Positions 1 to 12,000 of a stretch of DNA of 64,000 nt are shown here, piece by piece. Made by a program: the position numbers and the translations under genes. The DNA is taken from NCBI GenBank assembly GCA_043798715.1, contig JAZDOK010000030.1, forward strand, positions 3,125 to 67,124, given 5' to 3'. The DNA is from JAZDOK01 sp043798715. Lineage in GTDB: Bacteria > Vulcanimicrobiota > JAZDOK01. The notes beneath the pieces were generated by a model, which saw only the letters and a list, made by a program, of their open reading frames with translations, ran no database searches and was not told the origin of the DNA. The stretch's first letter is position 1. Each line of letters starts with the position of its first letter.

Positions 1-3000
1 ACAGCGCCCCATGAGTTATAATGCTCCGTATCTCCGTTGGGAAGAAGCTGTGTCGCGAGTTTCTCCTGGGAATCCAGAGTCTTGACGACAAAATCAGGGA
101 TAATAATCTTCAACTCTTTTCCCCCGGCATCCGCCAGATGAATATTGCCGTCCAGATCAAAGTAGCCGGCAATGTTGCCCGAGAGAGTGTTCGCTGATTG
201 GACATGCCAAAACCATTGGCCCTCGGGCCAGTACCTCAGATCTATGCGGGTGAAATCAGGAAGCACCATCGTCTTGTAACACACGTCAATGTTGAAATAT
301 TCCGCAACTCCGCTCAGGGTCTCAATTCTTTCTATGCTCCCATCCCGGCGGTAGAACCGCGTAAGGCTCTCCGTCTTCACAAACCAGCTCGAAAGCCTGC
401 CGTCGGATGTATATGTCGTTACATCCCCATTGCTGTAATTATTCGTCCAGGTTCCATCCTCGTTTTGAACCGGGGTTCCGGAGGAGGTCTGGATGATGAA
501 GGCGCCGTCCGCAGTCCTGGTCGCGGTGCTCCCATCAAGATTGGAGAGGACAACCGGCGCGACATCCGGCAGGCTCTCCCTCTGGACGTTTAATTCCTCT
601 ATACTCCCATCGGAGTATTCCACCCGCTTGGTCCCGTCAAGACGCCAGGTGGTCACGCTGAAATCAGTTGGATTCACGATGACAAGGTCGTTGTTGGAAC
701 AGGTGAGCAGGAAGACCCCTTCCATGGTCCTATTCACCCGCAGGCCCAGGCCCCGGTTGCTTACGTCATACGCATAAACCTTCTTGTCCAGATCATAAAC
801 GATCCAATCGCCGTTGGGAAGAGTCCAGATTTCTGCTCCATCCGAACGCACTATTTGTGAAAGCCCGTTCTTGGCGAGGGACTCGACGGAGAAGTCTGAA
901 TGGCGGGTGGTGACCACGCCTGAAATCTCAGTTTCAGCAGACAGCGAATGAGAGAAGAAATATTGCAGGTTGGGAAGAATGAAGTACTGGTTATCGAACG
1001 GCCGGCAAAGAATATTCTTCGCTTCCCCTCCTGAATAATCGGGATCAACGAAGCGGGTGTAGACATCATGTATCCACCTGCCTGAATAATCATGACTCAA
1101 TTCCCACAGGACGCCCCGGTCTGCATTCAGGCGGACGACTTCACCTCCTGGGGTGGTCCAGACCTCAGAGCCGTCAGAGGCCACCTCTATCGTGAGTGAT
1201 GGATTCGAGAACACCAGGGAGCGATCGGAGTGGACTTCCAGGTTGATTCCGTTGTGCTCTGCGATAAGTACCTCGTTTTCACCAGTAGTGTAGGGAATGA
1301 CGTTCCCCTCGATATCTTTCAGAGTGATCGTGCCATTCGCTGCAATCTCCTCCTGGAGCCCGAACCTGTACTTTATAACCTCCGTCATGTCGGGTTTAAA
1401 GAAATCCTGGGTGACCCAAGGATGGTGGTAGGGGTCATACCCCCGGTCTATCCGCAGTGTTCCGTCTGAGAGCTTCTCTGAGGTCAACACCATGCCGCCT
1501 GCGTCGTGGGCGGCGTTCCAATCGAGCCCTCCGTCAGGGCGGATGGTTATATTCGTCCCATCCTCCTCAGTCCAGGTGGTGACGCCCGTGTGGGCATACT
1601 GCACCTGAAGACCGTTCTGGGCGGTGTAGGTGGCATCCAGGTTCGAAGCGATGCTCTCGGTGACGCCATCCGGCAGATTTCCCGAGAGGAGACCGGAGGC
1701 GGGCCTGAGCATGGAGGAGCTTCCATCCCACAGGGAGCGGCGGGTGAGGCCGTTGACGGCCTCCTGGGTCATGGAGAGGTCGGGATGGATGACGACATGG
1801 ATGTAGTAATAGTTCCCACCGGAGCTCCAACCGTACTTATTGAAGTTCAGACCGCCGTCGGGGAGCCATTGAACACCGAAGTCGCCGTGTCCGTCACCTC
1901 CCCAGCCCCAATCCGGCCAAAAATGAGTTCCATCGGCCAGGTTCCAGGTCTGGAAGGCGTCCCCGCGAAACTCGACCGTAAGATAGTCGGGCACGACCAG
2001 CGTCCACTTAACTTCATTATATGTTCCGTCCCAACCGGCGCTCAAAGTCGAACCGTCAGGATTGGAAACCGTGACGACGCCGTTGCTTAAGGTTGTGGAA
2101 ATGGAGTTGCCGCCTGCATCGAGGCTGGTGTAGCTGCCGTCCGACAGCCTTGTGGTTACAATGCCATTTGTCTGCTCTATATTTAAGATGGTGTTCTCCT
2201 GGCCCTTGATGAGAAGGCCGGTAAAGTAGAGGCGGGTCGTGGTTCCATCGGAGGCCGGAATCACGAGCCTCTTATGGTTGACGTAGGTGCAGCCGTTGAT
2301 GGGATTGTTGTTTCCGTCCACCACGCTTGCGGTTCCGTCCGGATGAAGGGTGGCGGTAAAGACGACCGCCCCGGATTCTCTCTTCGTCCAGATGATGATG
2401 TTGTCGGGTTGAAGTTCCTTGGTGAGGCCGTTTGAATACTCCCAATGCCAGACGCCGTCGGAGGTAAATGTTTTGGTGACGCCGCCCTGCTCAAGGACAT
2501 TGCACTGGAAAGTGCCGTCGGCACTATATTCCGAGACGCTGCCGTCAAAAAGGGTGGCCTGGTAGCTTCCGTCCGGTTGGAGGGTGGCCTCCGTCTCGCC
2601 CAGTACCTCGTGGTTGGCCAGAATCTCGATCCCGAGAAGGGTTCCCTCGGAATTGAGATGCCTCACCGTGCCGTCGGAATTATACACGTCTTTCTTTCCG
2701 TCGGCGAAAAGAATCCATTCAAGGCTTCTCTCCGCATCATCGCTCCGGGAGACGATGTTGACGTGGGCATTCTGGTAGAACTTGATTGAGCTTTGAGAAA
2801 TGATATATTTCTCCCCCGAAGGCTGAATCGTGATCGTTCCGTCCTGAGCTTTTGAAGCAGTAATGGAAGAGCCGTTCGCCTGAGCCGAAACCACGCTGCC
2901 CTGCACTTCCACCCAGAGGGAAGTGCTTCCCAGCTCATAGCGCAGAGAGCCGTCGGATTTGATTATCTTCTCGAAACCGGAGGCCAGGGTCAGGCGGTTC

Positions 3001-6000
3001 TCAACAAAGATTCCGTTTTCATCGTAGGTCGAGATGGAGCCATTGTTGAGGACGGCGGTGAAGGTGCCGTCGGGATTTTGAATAACCTCCACCTCGCCCG
3101 GAGCCGTGAGCTTGAAGAGATTCCCGGCAGAATCCTCCGCGGTGATTGAGCCGTCGAGAGTCCGCTCCAGCATAGTACCGTCGGTATTGTAGAGCACAAG
3201 GAGGTTTTCGGCCAGGTGCCGTTCGGCCACCGTGCCGTCCGCTGCTACCGATACTGTGTCGCCATCGGCATAGGCAAGAAGGAGGCTCCCGTCAGCCTGG
3301 AGAGAGGCGGCAGGGTGCCGACCGAAAATATCGGTCGCGGTAAAAATGCCGGAGGCCGATCTTGTGATACTCGTGAGATCCGGCAGAAGATATTCTTCGA
3401 CACCCGAGGCGTCTTCCTGGAAGGAGACCCCGCTCAAGAACTGCCGATCTATCTCAAAACGCGAGAGGTCAAAGTCGGTCCAGGCGTTGCCTTCTGCAAT
3501 ACGGACCCGGCCGTCTGAGAGGATGGCTCCCTCGCTGAGAGCGCCGTCGGCTGAAATGTCAAATGTCAAGACCTGATCGGTCCAGGTGGTGACACCGGAG
3601 GTCAAGACCAGGCAGGAGAGGCCGCTGGGAGCGGTGATGGCCAGGCTGCCGTCTTCGCGGTAGTCCCAGGTAAGACCTTGGGCGGATGGTTGGAAGGAGG
3701 TCCCGTCGGAGAAGAAGCGGGTGATCTCGCCTGAGGAATCCTGTCTCACCAGGAGAGCGCCCTGGGCGGTATAAGTCTCCCGATCTCCGGCGGAGTAGCT
3801 GATGACCCGGCTGTTATCATTGTTGGTCGCGATGGCGGCGGAGAAGCTGAAGGGAAGCGTCTCGCTCAAGAGGTTCCCCGAGGCGTCGTATTTGCGCGTC
3901 GCGCCGTCGCTGTAGAGGCGGGTCTCAGACCCGTTCCCGTAGTGGAGGTAAGTTACGGTGATTCCGTCCGACTCAGATTTTGCGATAAGACCCGCGGCGT
4001 CATACTCCGCCCTGGAGCCGTCGGGGTGGGTCAGCTTCTTAGTCCCGTCGTGGAAGTATTGCTCCACGTCGCCGTTAGCTTTCTCATAGCTGGTGATTGA
4101 GCCTCCGGCGTCGGTCGTCTTTGAGCCGCCGTCCGTCTCGTGCAAAATTGAAGTTCCGTCGGAGGAAAAGAGCCGGTAGCTTCCGCCGGAATAATCGGTG
4201 CGGGCTATGAGGCCGTAGGTATCATACTGCTCGACGCTTCCGTCTGAGAGGCTCCTGGTGAAGCTCCCGTCCTGGTTGTAGGCATAGGTTGCCGTGCGGC
4301 TGTCGGTCAGGCGGGCGCTCGTGACCTGCCCCGCGGCGTTCTTCTCCTCCCAGCTTCCGTTCGGATGAGAGGCTCTCGTCGTCCCGTCGGCCCGGTGGAG
4401 TACTACCTCACCGCTCCCGAAATGCTCTTCCGTCGCCCCGCCGGAAAGAGACAGGGTGTATTTGCCGTTCTGAATGAAATCGTTCAAACGATTAGCGATG
4501 AGGTTGGCCTGGGTGTCCACCCAGGCAAGCTGGGATTGCGTGGTGTAGTAATAATTGAGTTTGACCCGGGCCGCCTCGTGGATGGAATCTTTGGCCAGTT
4601 GCAGATAGTCCGTCCTCCCGTGGCGTATTCCGCTCTCAAAGTAGAAGGCGATGTAGTACTTGTAGGCGGTGGTGGCCCCGGAGACTCCGTTCATCAGCGT
4701 CCAGGACAGGTCTTTGATCCCCTCTGAGGTGGTATTGGCGGGGAGGGAAAGCAGGCCCAGGGTCGTGATCATAGCCCCGGCCTTGGTGGCTACCCAGGCG
4801 AGCTGGGATTGGGTGGTGTAGTAATAATTTAGTTTGACCCGGGCGGCCTCGCAGATGGAGTCCTTTCCGAGCTGAAGATAGTCGGTCCTCCCGTGGCGTA
4901 TTCCGCTTTCAAAATAATAGGCGATGTAGTCCTTATAGGCATCGGTGGCGCCGCCCACCCCGGCCATTATCCCCCAGGCGGCATCGTGGATGAGGGTGGA
5001 AGTCAGGTTCTCCGGAAGAGCCACCAGGCCCAGATTGGCCATGATTTGAGAGGCCCTCTGGGCCACCCAGGCGATCTCGGATGCGGTCGTGTAGGTTATT
5101 GAAAGGGTATCTTGGGCCGCGACGTGGATTGCGTCCCGAAGGACGGCGAGATGGTCGCTTCTTCCGTGGCGGAAGAGGTTTTCGGCGGCCAGGGATACGG
5201 CCTCCCTGAAAGCTTCCGTCTCCTGGGCCAAGGCGGAGGAAACGGCGTCGTTAAGCGCCTGTTCGGTTATCCCGGCCGGGAGGTCGCTTAAGCCGAGGCT
5301 CTTGAGAATGAAGTCGGCCTTGTTGGCCACCCAGTTGAGCTGGCTCTCCGTGGTGTAGTAATAGTTGAGCTTGACCCGGGCGGCCTCGTGGATGGAGTCC
5401 TTGGCTAATTGCAGATAGTCGGTTCTTCCGTGACGCATAGCGCTCTCGATATAGGCGGCGATATAATCCTTGTAGGCGTTCGTCGCTCCTCCCGCGCCCT
5501 GCATGGCCCCCCAAGCGGCTCTTGAGATAAGATCGGAAGAGACTCCTTCCGGCAAAGCGATGAGACCCGCGTTCTTGATAAGACTTTCGGCCTTGGCGGC
5601 TACCCAGTTGAGCTGGCTCTGGGTGGTGTAATAACAATTGAGCTTGACCCGGGCGGATTCATGGATGGAGTCCTCGGCCAGTTGCAGATAATCGGTTCTT
5701 CCATGCCGCAGGCCGTTCTCAAAGTACCAGGCGATGTAGTCCTTGTAGGCGGCGGTGGCCCCGCCCTCCCCGTTCATCACTGCATAAGCTGCGTCGTTGA
5801 TGGCCTGGGAGGTAACTCCTTCGGTAAGAGGAACCAGACCCAGATTGGCGATTATTTGAGAGGCCCTCTGGTCCACCCAGGCTTTTTCTTCGGAGGTCGC
5901 ATAGACCCGGTTTAATTTTACGGCGCCGGAGCGGCGGATGGCCTCTTCGGCCAGGGAGAGATAGTCTGTCCTTCCGCCTCTTAAGCCCTCCTCGATGAGG

Positions 6001-9000
6001 CGGGCGATCTCGTCTTTGAAAGAGTCGGTGGCCTCGGGTTCATTCGCCAGAGCCGACCAGGCGGCATCGTGGATGCCCTGGGAGGTGAAGCCGGAGGGAA
6101 GAGACGGCGGCGAGGCCGGCTGGGAGGCAAGCAACCCCAGGGTCGTGATCATAGCGCCGGCCTTGGTGGCCACCCAGGCAAGTTGCGAGGCGGTGGTGTA
6201 GTAGTAATTTAGCTTGACTCGGGCCGCCTCGTGGATGGAGTCCTCGGCCAGTTGCAGGTAGTCCGATCTTCCGTGCCGCAGGCCGCTTTCGAAATATGAG
6301 GCGATGTAGTCCTTGTAGGCGGTGGAAGCTCCGGAGACTCCATTCATCACGCTCCAGGAGGCATCGTGGATGGCCTGGGAGGTGACCCCGGAAGGAAGAG
6401 CGATGAGAGAAGCAGCATTTGTTATGGCTGAGGCTTTTTCAAAGAGCCAGGCCGCCTCTTCGGAGGTGGTGTATCGGGTGTTCAATACTTCTAGCGCGGC
6501 CTCCCTCAGGCACTCCTGGGCCAGAACCAGGTAGTCAGTGCGACTCTGGCGGATCTTGCCCTCCATCAGCGAGACAATTTCATCTTTGAAGGCAGTTGTA
6601 GCTTCGGCGACTCCTTCCATCGCCGCATAGACGGCGTCATGGAGAATCTGTGAAGTGAGGCCGGAGGGAAGAGGGAGAAGCTCCAGGAAGCGGAGCATGC
6701 CGTCGGCCTTGTCGTGCACCTGCCCCGTCTCCATCCCGGGGAAGGCGGCGCTGATTGATTCCTCAACCAAGGCCTGGAAGTCAGTCCTGCCGTGACGAAG
6801 TTTTGACTCGATGCTCCGGGCGAGGGAAGTGTCGCCCAGGGCGGCCGCTTTGAGGAGGTCTGAGGTGATGCCGGTGGGAAGGGCCACCAGTCCCGCCAGA
6901 TTGAGGAAGCTCTGCGCCTTACTCGCCACCCAGGCCAGTTGCGAGGCGGTGGTGTAGTGGTAGTTTATGGTGTGCTCCGCCGCTTCACAAATGGCATCAT
7001 TGGCCAGTTGCAGGTAATCGGTTCTTCCGGCCATGAGACCGTTGTAGGTATAAGTACCGATGTAGTCTATATACGAAAGGCTGGCTCCGGAAACGCCGTC
7101 CATGAGCTGGTGGGCGGCGATGTGGAGGCTATCCTGCGTCGCCAGAGGCGCGGGCGGCTCCTCCTGAGAGGGCGGGAGATCTTCGAGGAGGGAGGCGTCG
7201 TACTGCCTGATTTCTCTCGTCCCGTCAGGCTGGATGACTTCCTGGTAGGTGATGCCATAGAGTGAGTTTCTTTCATCCGTGATGGTCTGCGTCAGGCTGG
7301 TACTTATGAGCGAGATTCTACCGTCGGGCTCGGTCACCCGGATACTTCCATTGTCGGTGAGGGACAGGCTGCCCCCGCCTCCGGCGGGGTAAACCGCGTC
7401 AAGAGCATCATTGGGCAAACGGGTGACGGTGACGCCCGAAGGGAGTTCATAGACGATTGTGCCGGAGGTATGTTCAGTTTGCCCGGCGCCATAGATGATG
7501 CGGGTGAGCCCGCCGGGGACCGAGCGAATGGAGGAGATGAGCTGGCCCTGGGCGTTGTAGAGAGCGTTCCCGCCGTCTGTATGGGCGACGGACCAGGTGT
7601 CGTCCTCGTTCTGGGTGGTTATCGCCCCGTCGGGATGGGTGAAGGAGACGGCATTCCCCTGTTCATCCAAAGTGGCCACCGAGGCGTCCAGATTATAGAA
7701 ATACTCGCTTCCGTTGTAAGGGGTGTCGCTTAAGCCGAGATTCTGGGCGATGGTGCGGGCCGTGCCGTCGGCCAGGGTGACGATGAAGGTTCCATCCTGC
7801 CGATAGACTGCGGAAAGGGCGTTGCCATAGCGGTCGACAGCGGAGATCAGGCCCGACGTGCTCATAGTCAGGGATAAAGACAGCCCATCCCTGAGAGTGA
7901 TGGAGCCGTCGCTGTGAAGAGTTTTTTCGATTCGGGTAAGGCCGCTCCCGGAAGTCATAGTCAGAGTCAGATCCGGCTTGAACACGCCTTTCCGGCCGTC
8001 CCGATAAGTGAAATGAATGGTGCCGTCCGCATCCTGGGTGGCGTTATTACAGAGCGTCCCCTGGCTATCCTGAACGACCCTGCTGGAGAGAACTTTCCCA
8101 TCTTTGTCAAGGGGAATGATGACCCCTTCGGGGAGGTGCACTTCCTGGGAGCCGTTTATCAGGATTTCCCGGTAGATTCCATTGAGAGCTTCCAGGCGAT
8201 AGTTTAAGTCGAGGTCCAATTCGCCGCGGAGGATGGTGGAAAAATCAACGCTCAAGGTGCCGTCTTCGAGGCGCTCGGTGGGGTAGTTGTGCCCGGCAAG
8301 GTCGAAGGTGATGAGGGCGCCGGATGAAAGCTGGTAGGTCTCGGCGCCGTTTGGGTACCTGGCCAAAATAGCATCCTGGGGTGTTAAGACCAGGCGCCTT
8401 CCGTCTTCGGTGAAGACGATCCTGGTAAAGTCGCTCTTTAAGATGGTGTAGGAACCGTTGGCGTTCTGGATGACCAGGCTTCCTTCGGTATCTTTGCCGG
8501 TGTTAAGGCGATGCCCGGCGCTATCTAAAGTGCCATAGTATCCATAGTATCCTACGCTGCCGTTCGGATCCAGGCGAGTCACAGTTCCATTGGGCTGAGT
8601 CCAGACGGCCACGCCGTCCGCAAAGTGCTCCACGTTTATGCCATTGGGAATTTCTATCTTCCAGTTCATGTTATCCCACAGGGTGTAATGATAACCTCTA
8701 GTGTCGGTGAAAGTCGTTTTGCCATCCTGATAGAGGGCGGAGAGTTCGGTGCCCTGGGAATCGCTGACCTGCACGGAGGTTTTGTCGCTGCTCAGGCTGA
8801 CGCTGAACCCATCGGGATGCTGAAAAAGAATTGTGCCGTCGAGGTTGTGTCTTCGGGTTACGCCATTTTGGGCGGTGATTGTATAAGAGCATAGATCCGC
8901 GGCGAATGTGGCCGGAAGGCCGTTGTAATAAGCCGGTATAGTGATCGAGCCATCGGCGTTGAGCCAGGAAGCAAGGTATTTACCCTGGGAATTATAGGTG

Positions 9001-12000
9001 CGGATGGAGTTCCCTTCGATTTTTGAAGTGAAACCATTGGGGAAGCTCCACTCCTGGTAACGGTAAACGCGGTTGATATCTCTTTTTTCAATCCCGAGCG
9101 ATGAAGCGGTGGTCAGAGTAAAGTCGTTCTCATTGATGGTTGAGACGGTGGCGTTGTGGTTTATTATCCGCAGGGTATTATCATCAATCCGGGAGGCGCT
9201 GAGGATATTTCCATCCTTGTCCACAGCCTGAACGAGGTTTTTTTGAGCATCCAGGTCAATACGGGTCATCTGAGGGGTGATGAGGGAATAATGGCCGTCG
9301 GGGAGGATGGTCTTTTTGATTCCGTTTCTTAATAAAATGTTCTGAGTATGGTCCGTTTCAATGGTAATCCGGGCGAATTCATTTATTTCGTATCCCCAAT
9401 AACCCGGCACTCTGCCACGTATCTCGATTTTTCCATCATTTGACCTGCTGCACTCCAGGTTCTGGCCATTTTGCAGAGAGGCGTGGAAATATTCACTCTC
9501 TTCAAGCTTTAGGATGACTCCCCGGTCGAGTAACACGGTCTCCCGGAGTCTGTTGCTGTCAACTTTAAGGCTGACGGAAAGAGCTGGATACTCATCTATG
9601 GTGATGGTCCCGTCGGACTGAAGGTGGCTCGCAATAGAGCCGCCATTGGCATCAAAAGTCTGGACAGAGAGTCTGTCAGGGCTCAAGAGGGTCTGTAGAT
9701 TTAAAAGAGAGTGAATCTCCATCCCGTTGTCCGTTCTTAATTTGAGAAAAGTGCCTGCGCCGGTAACATACTCTATGCTGTAATCCGCGTTGAGATAAGT
9801 GTGATGATTGTTGTTATAATACTCATATATATGAATTTTGTTCCCGACGACCTCGCTCTGAAGTGTATGGCGTACATTGTTCGTAATTTTTTGGGTCCCG
9901 GCCTCGGCATTGTTCCAAGACCCGTTATATGGTGCAATCGTGCCATCAGCCTCGACGTAGCTCTTGGTGCCGTCGGGCTGGGTCCAGATCTCGCGGCCGT
10001 CTTTCCGGTATTCCACCTTGAGGTTGGATTGGGTGAGCACCTCGCGGGAGAGATCCATTTTGAGAGTGTGGATGAAAGAGCCGGAGGTGATGGAGATGGA
10101 ACCGTCCTGGTTGATGGAAGCGGAGAGGAGATTGTCGTTCGAATCATGGGCGGCCTCCTGGGGCAGGGTCCCGTCGGCATTGAGGAGGCAGGTGATGGTG
10201 AGAGCCTCCGCCGCCTCGGTATCGCTGAAGGCGAATTCGGAGCTTCCATCCTGGTGGATGGTGCGAGAAAGACCATTGGAGGAACTTCTGATGATGGATA
10301 GATCGGTATTGAGCGTGGTGAAGGTGCCGTCCTGTTCCGTGATTTTGATCCCGCCGTTGGCCAGGATGATTGTGGCAAGAAGATTGTTTTGTGAATCTCT
10401 TGTCTCCTGAATTGTTCCGTCGGCATTAAGAAGGGTGACGACGCCGTCGGCCTGGGTGTATGTCCTGATGTTGTTGGCCATGATGACCAGCGAAAGTCCG
10501 TTTTCGGCGGAGGTGGCGAACTGAAATTCGCTCCGGTTGAGAATGGTGGTGGTGGTGTCGGAATAGCCAAGGCTGATCCTCCCGTCTGAGAGTATGTCGG
10601 CGGAGACAGCCTGGCCGGCTTTTTCCGCCGTGGCGGAGGTGCCGTCGGAGGAGATTTCTACGGTTGTGCCGTCGGGCAGAGCCCATCTCTCTGAATTGTC
10701 GGGCCTTACCAACCTCTCAAGGCTGGAGGCGACCGTCGCGGTTATCCCTTCGGAGGAATAGGCATAATCGAAGATGCCGCTTCCGTCGGCCTCCTCCCAG
10801 CGGATGAGGCGATTTTCCGAGTCATAGACTTTCTTTTCGCCGCTGGAATAGGTTACCTTACGCAGATTCCCGGCCAGGTACTGGGTGCTCTCCCAGCTTT
10901 CGTCGGGGTAGGTTATCTTCGTGATGCGGCCCTGGGAATCGTATTCCTCGATTCTTCCGGTGGAGAAGGTGATGGAGTAGGCGCCGTCCTGACCGTAGGC
11001 ATAGATCTTGATTGTGCCGTCGGAGAAAACCTGTTTTGTGAGCCGCTCCTGGGTATCGAAGTACTCGACGGCAATGTCTCCCGAGGCATAGAGTTTTCTG
11101 GCGATTGTTCCGTCGTCTCTTCTGGTGATAATAATGGAATCAGCCGAGAGGGTGCTTTCTTTTCCGCTCAGGAAGAAGGCGGTGGCGCTGCCGTCCGAGA
11201 GCCAGCGGAAGGCAAGCCTATCGTCCGGGTCGTAAACTTCGTGGGAGCCGGCCAGATATTTTTCCTCAAGGCTTTCGTTGGGGCGGTAAAACTCTATTGT
11301 GCCGTCCATATTTTCAAGGAGGTAGCTTCCATCGGAGAAGGTGGTCTTATGGACGTCACCGGAGAGATATGAGAAGATGGTGACATCGGAGCCCTGAGGC
11401 CCACCCTCCGGATAGGACAGGCTCCGAGAGGCGAGGAGCCCCGCCGTATCGTAGGTCTCGGAGGCGACTCCGGCGTAGGTCTGAGTGACACTTCCGTCCT
11501 GGTTGTAGGTGAGAGCGAGATCCTCTGAGGAAGACTCGGTGAAACTGAGAAATCTTTCGCCGGCGTCGAAATTAAGCTCTTCGTTTTCTCCTACCTGCGC
11601 TGCGCTCAGGGTGTGGTCCGATCGGAAGTCATAGACCTCCCCGGAAGGCGCCGTCAGGCTGTAAGTCCCATCCTGGTTGTAAGAGAAGGTGTACGTCTCT
11701 TCGTCTTTCGTCTCCGAGACCAGCTTAAGGTCGGTGTTCAGCACTTCCGTGAACCCGTCGGGATAGGTGATGGAGAACCGGCCGTCCTGGGTCACGGCAA
11801 AATGCAGTACTTCTCCGTTGGGCAGGTAAGCCCCGGTCAGGTTCATCTGGGCATCATAAATCCTGTAGCTCCCATCAGGGAAATCAACCCTGGTCGTCCC
11901 GTCCTGGTTGTAGGTGTAGCTGGTGACCAGGTCGTTGTTATTTTCGTCTTTTACGCTCCAGGAGGTGAGACGCCCCAGGGTATCATAGAACTCCTCGGCC

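Noticed and set aside
4470..7150. Regular 273-bp repeats considered as a CRISPR array or non-coding satellite
   Set aside because: Spacing is too long for CRISPR, no unique spacers, and the units are in frame within the giant reading frame.
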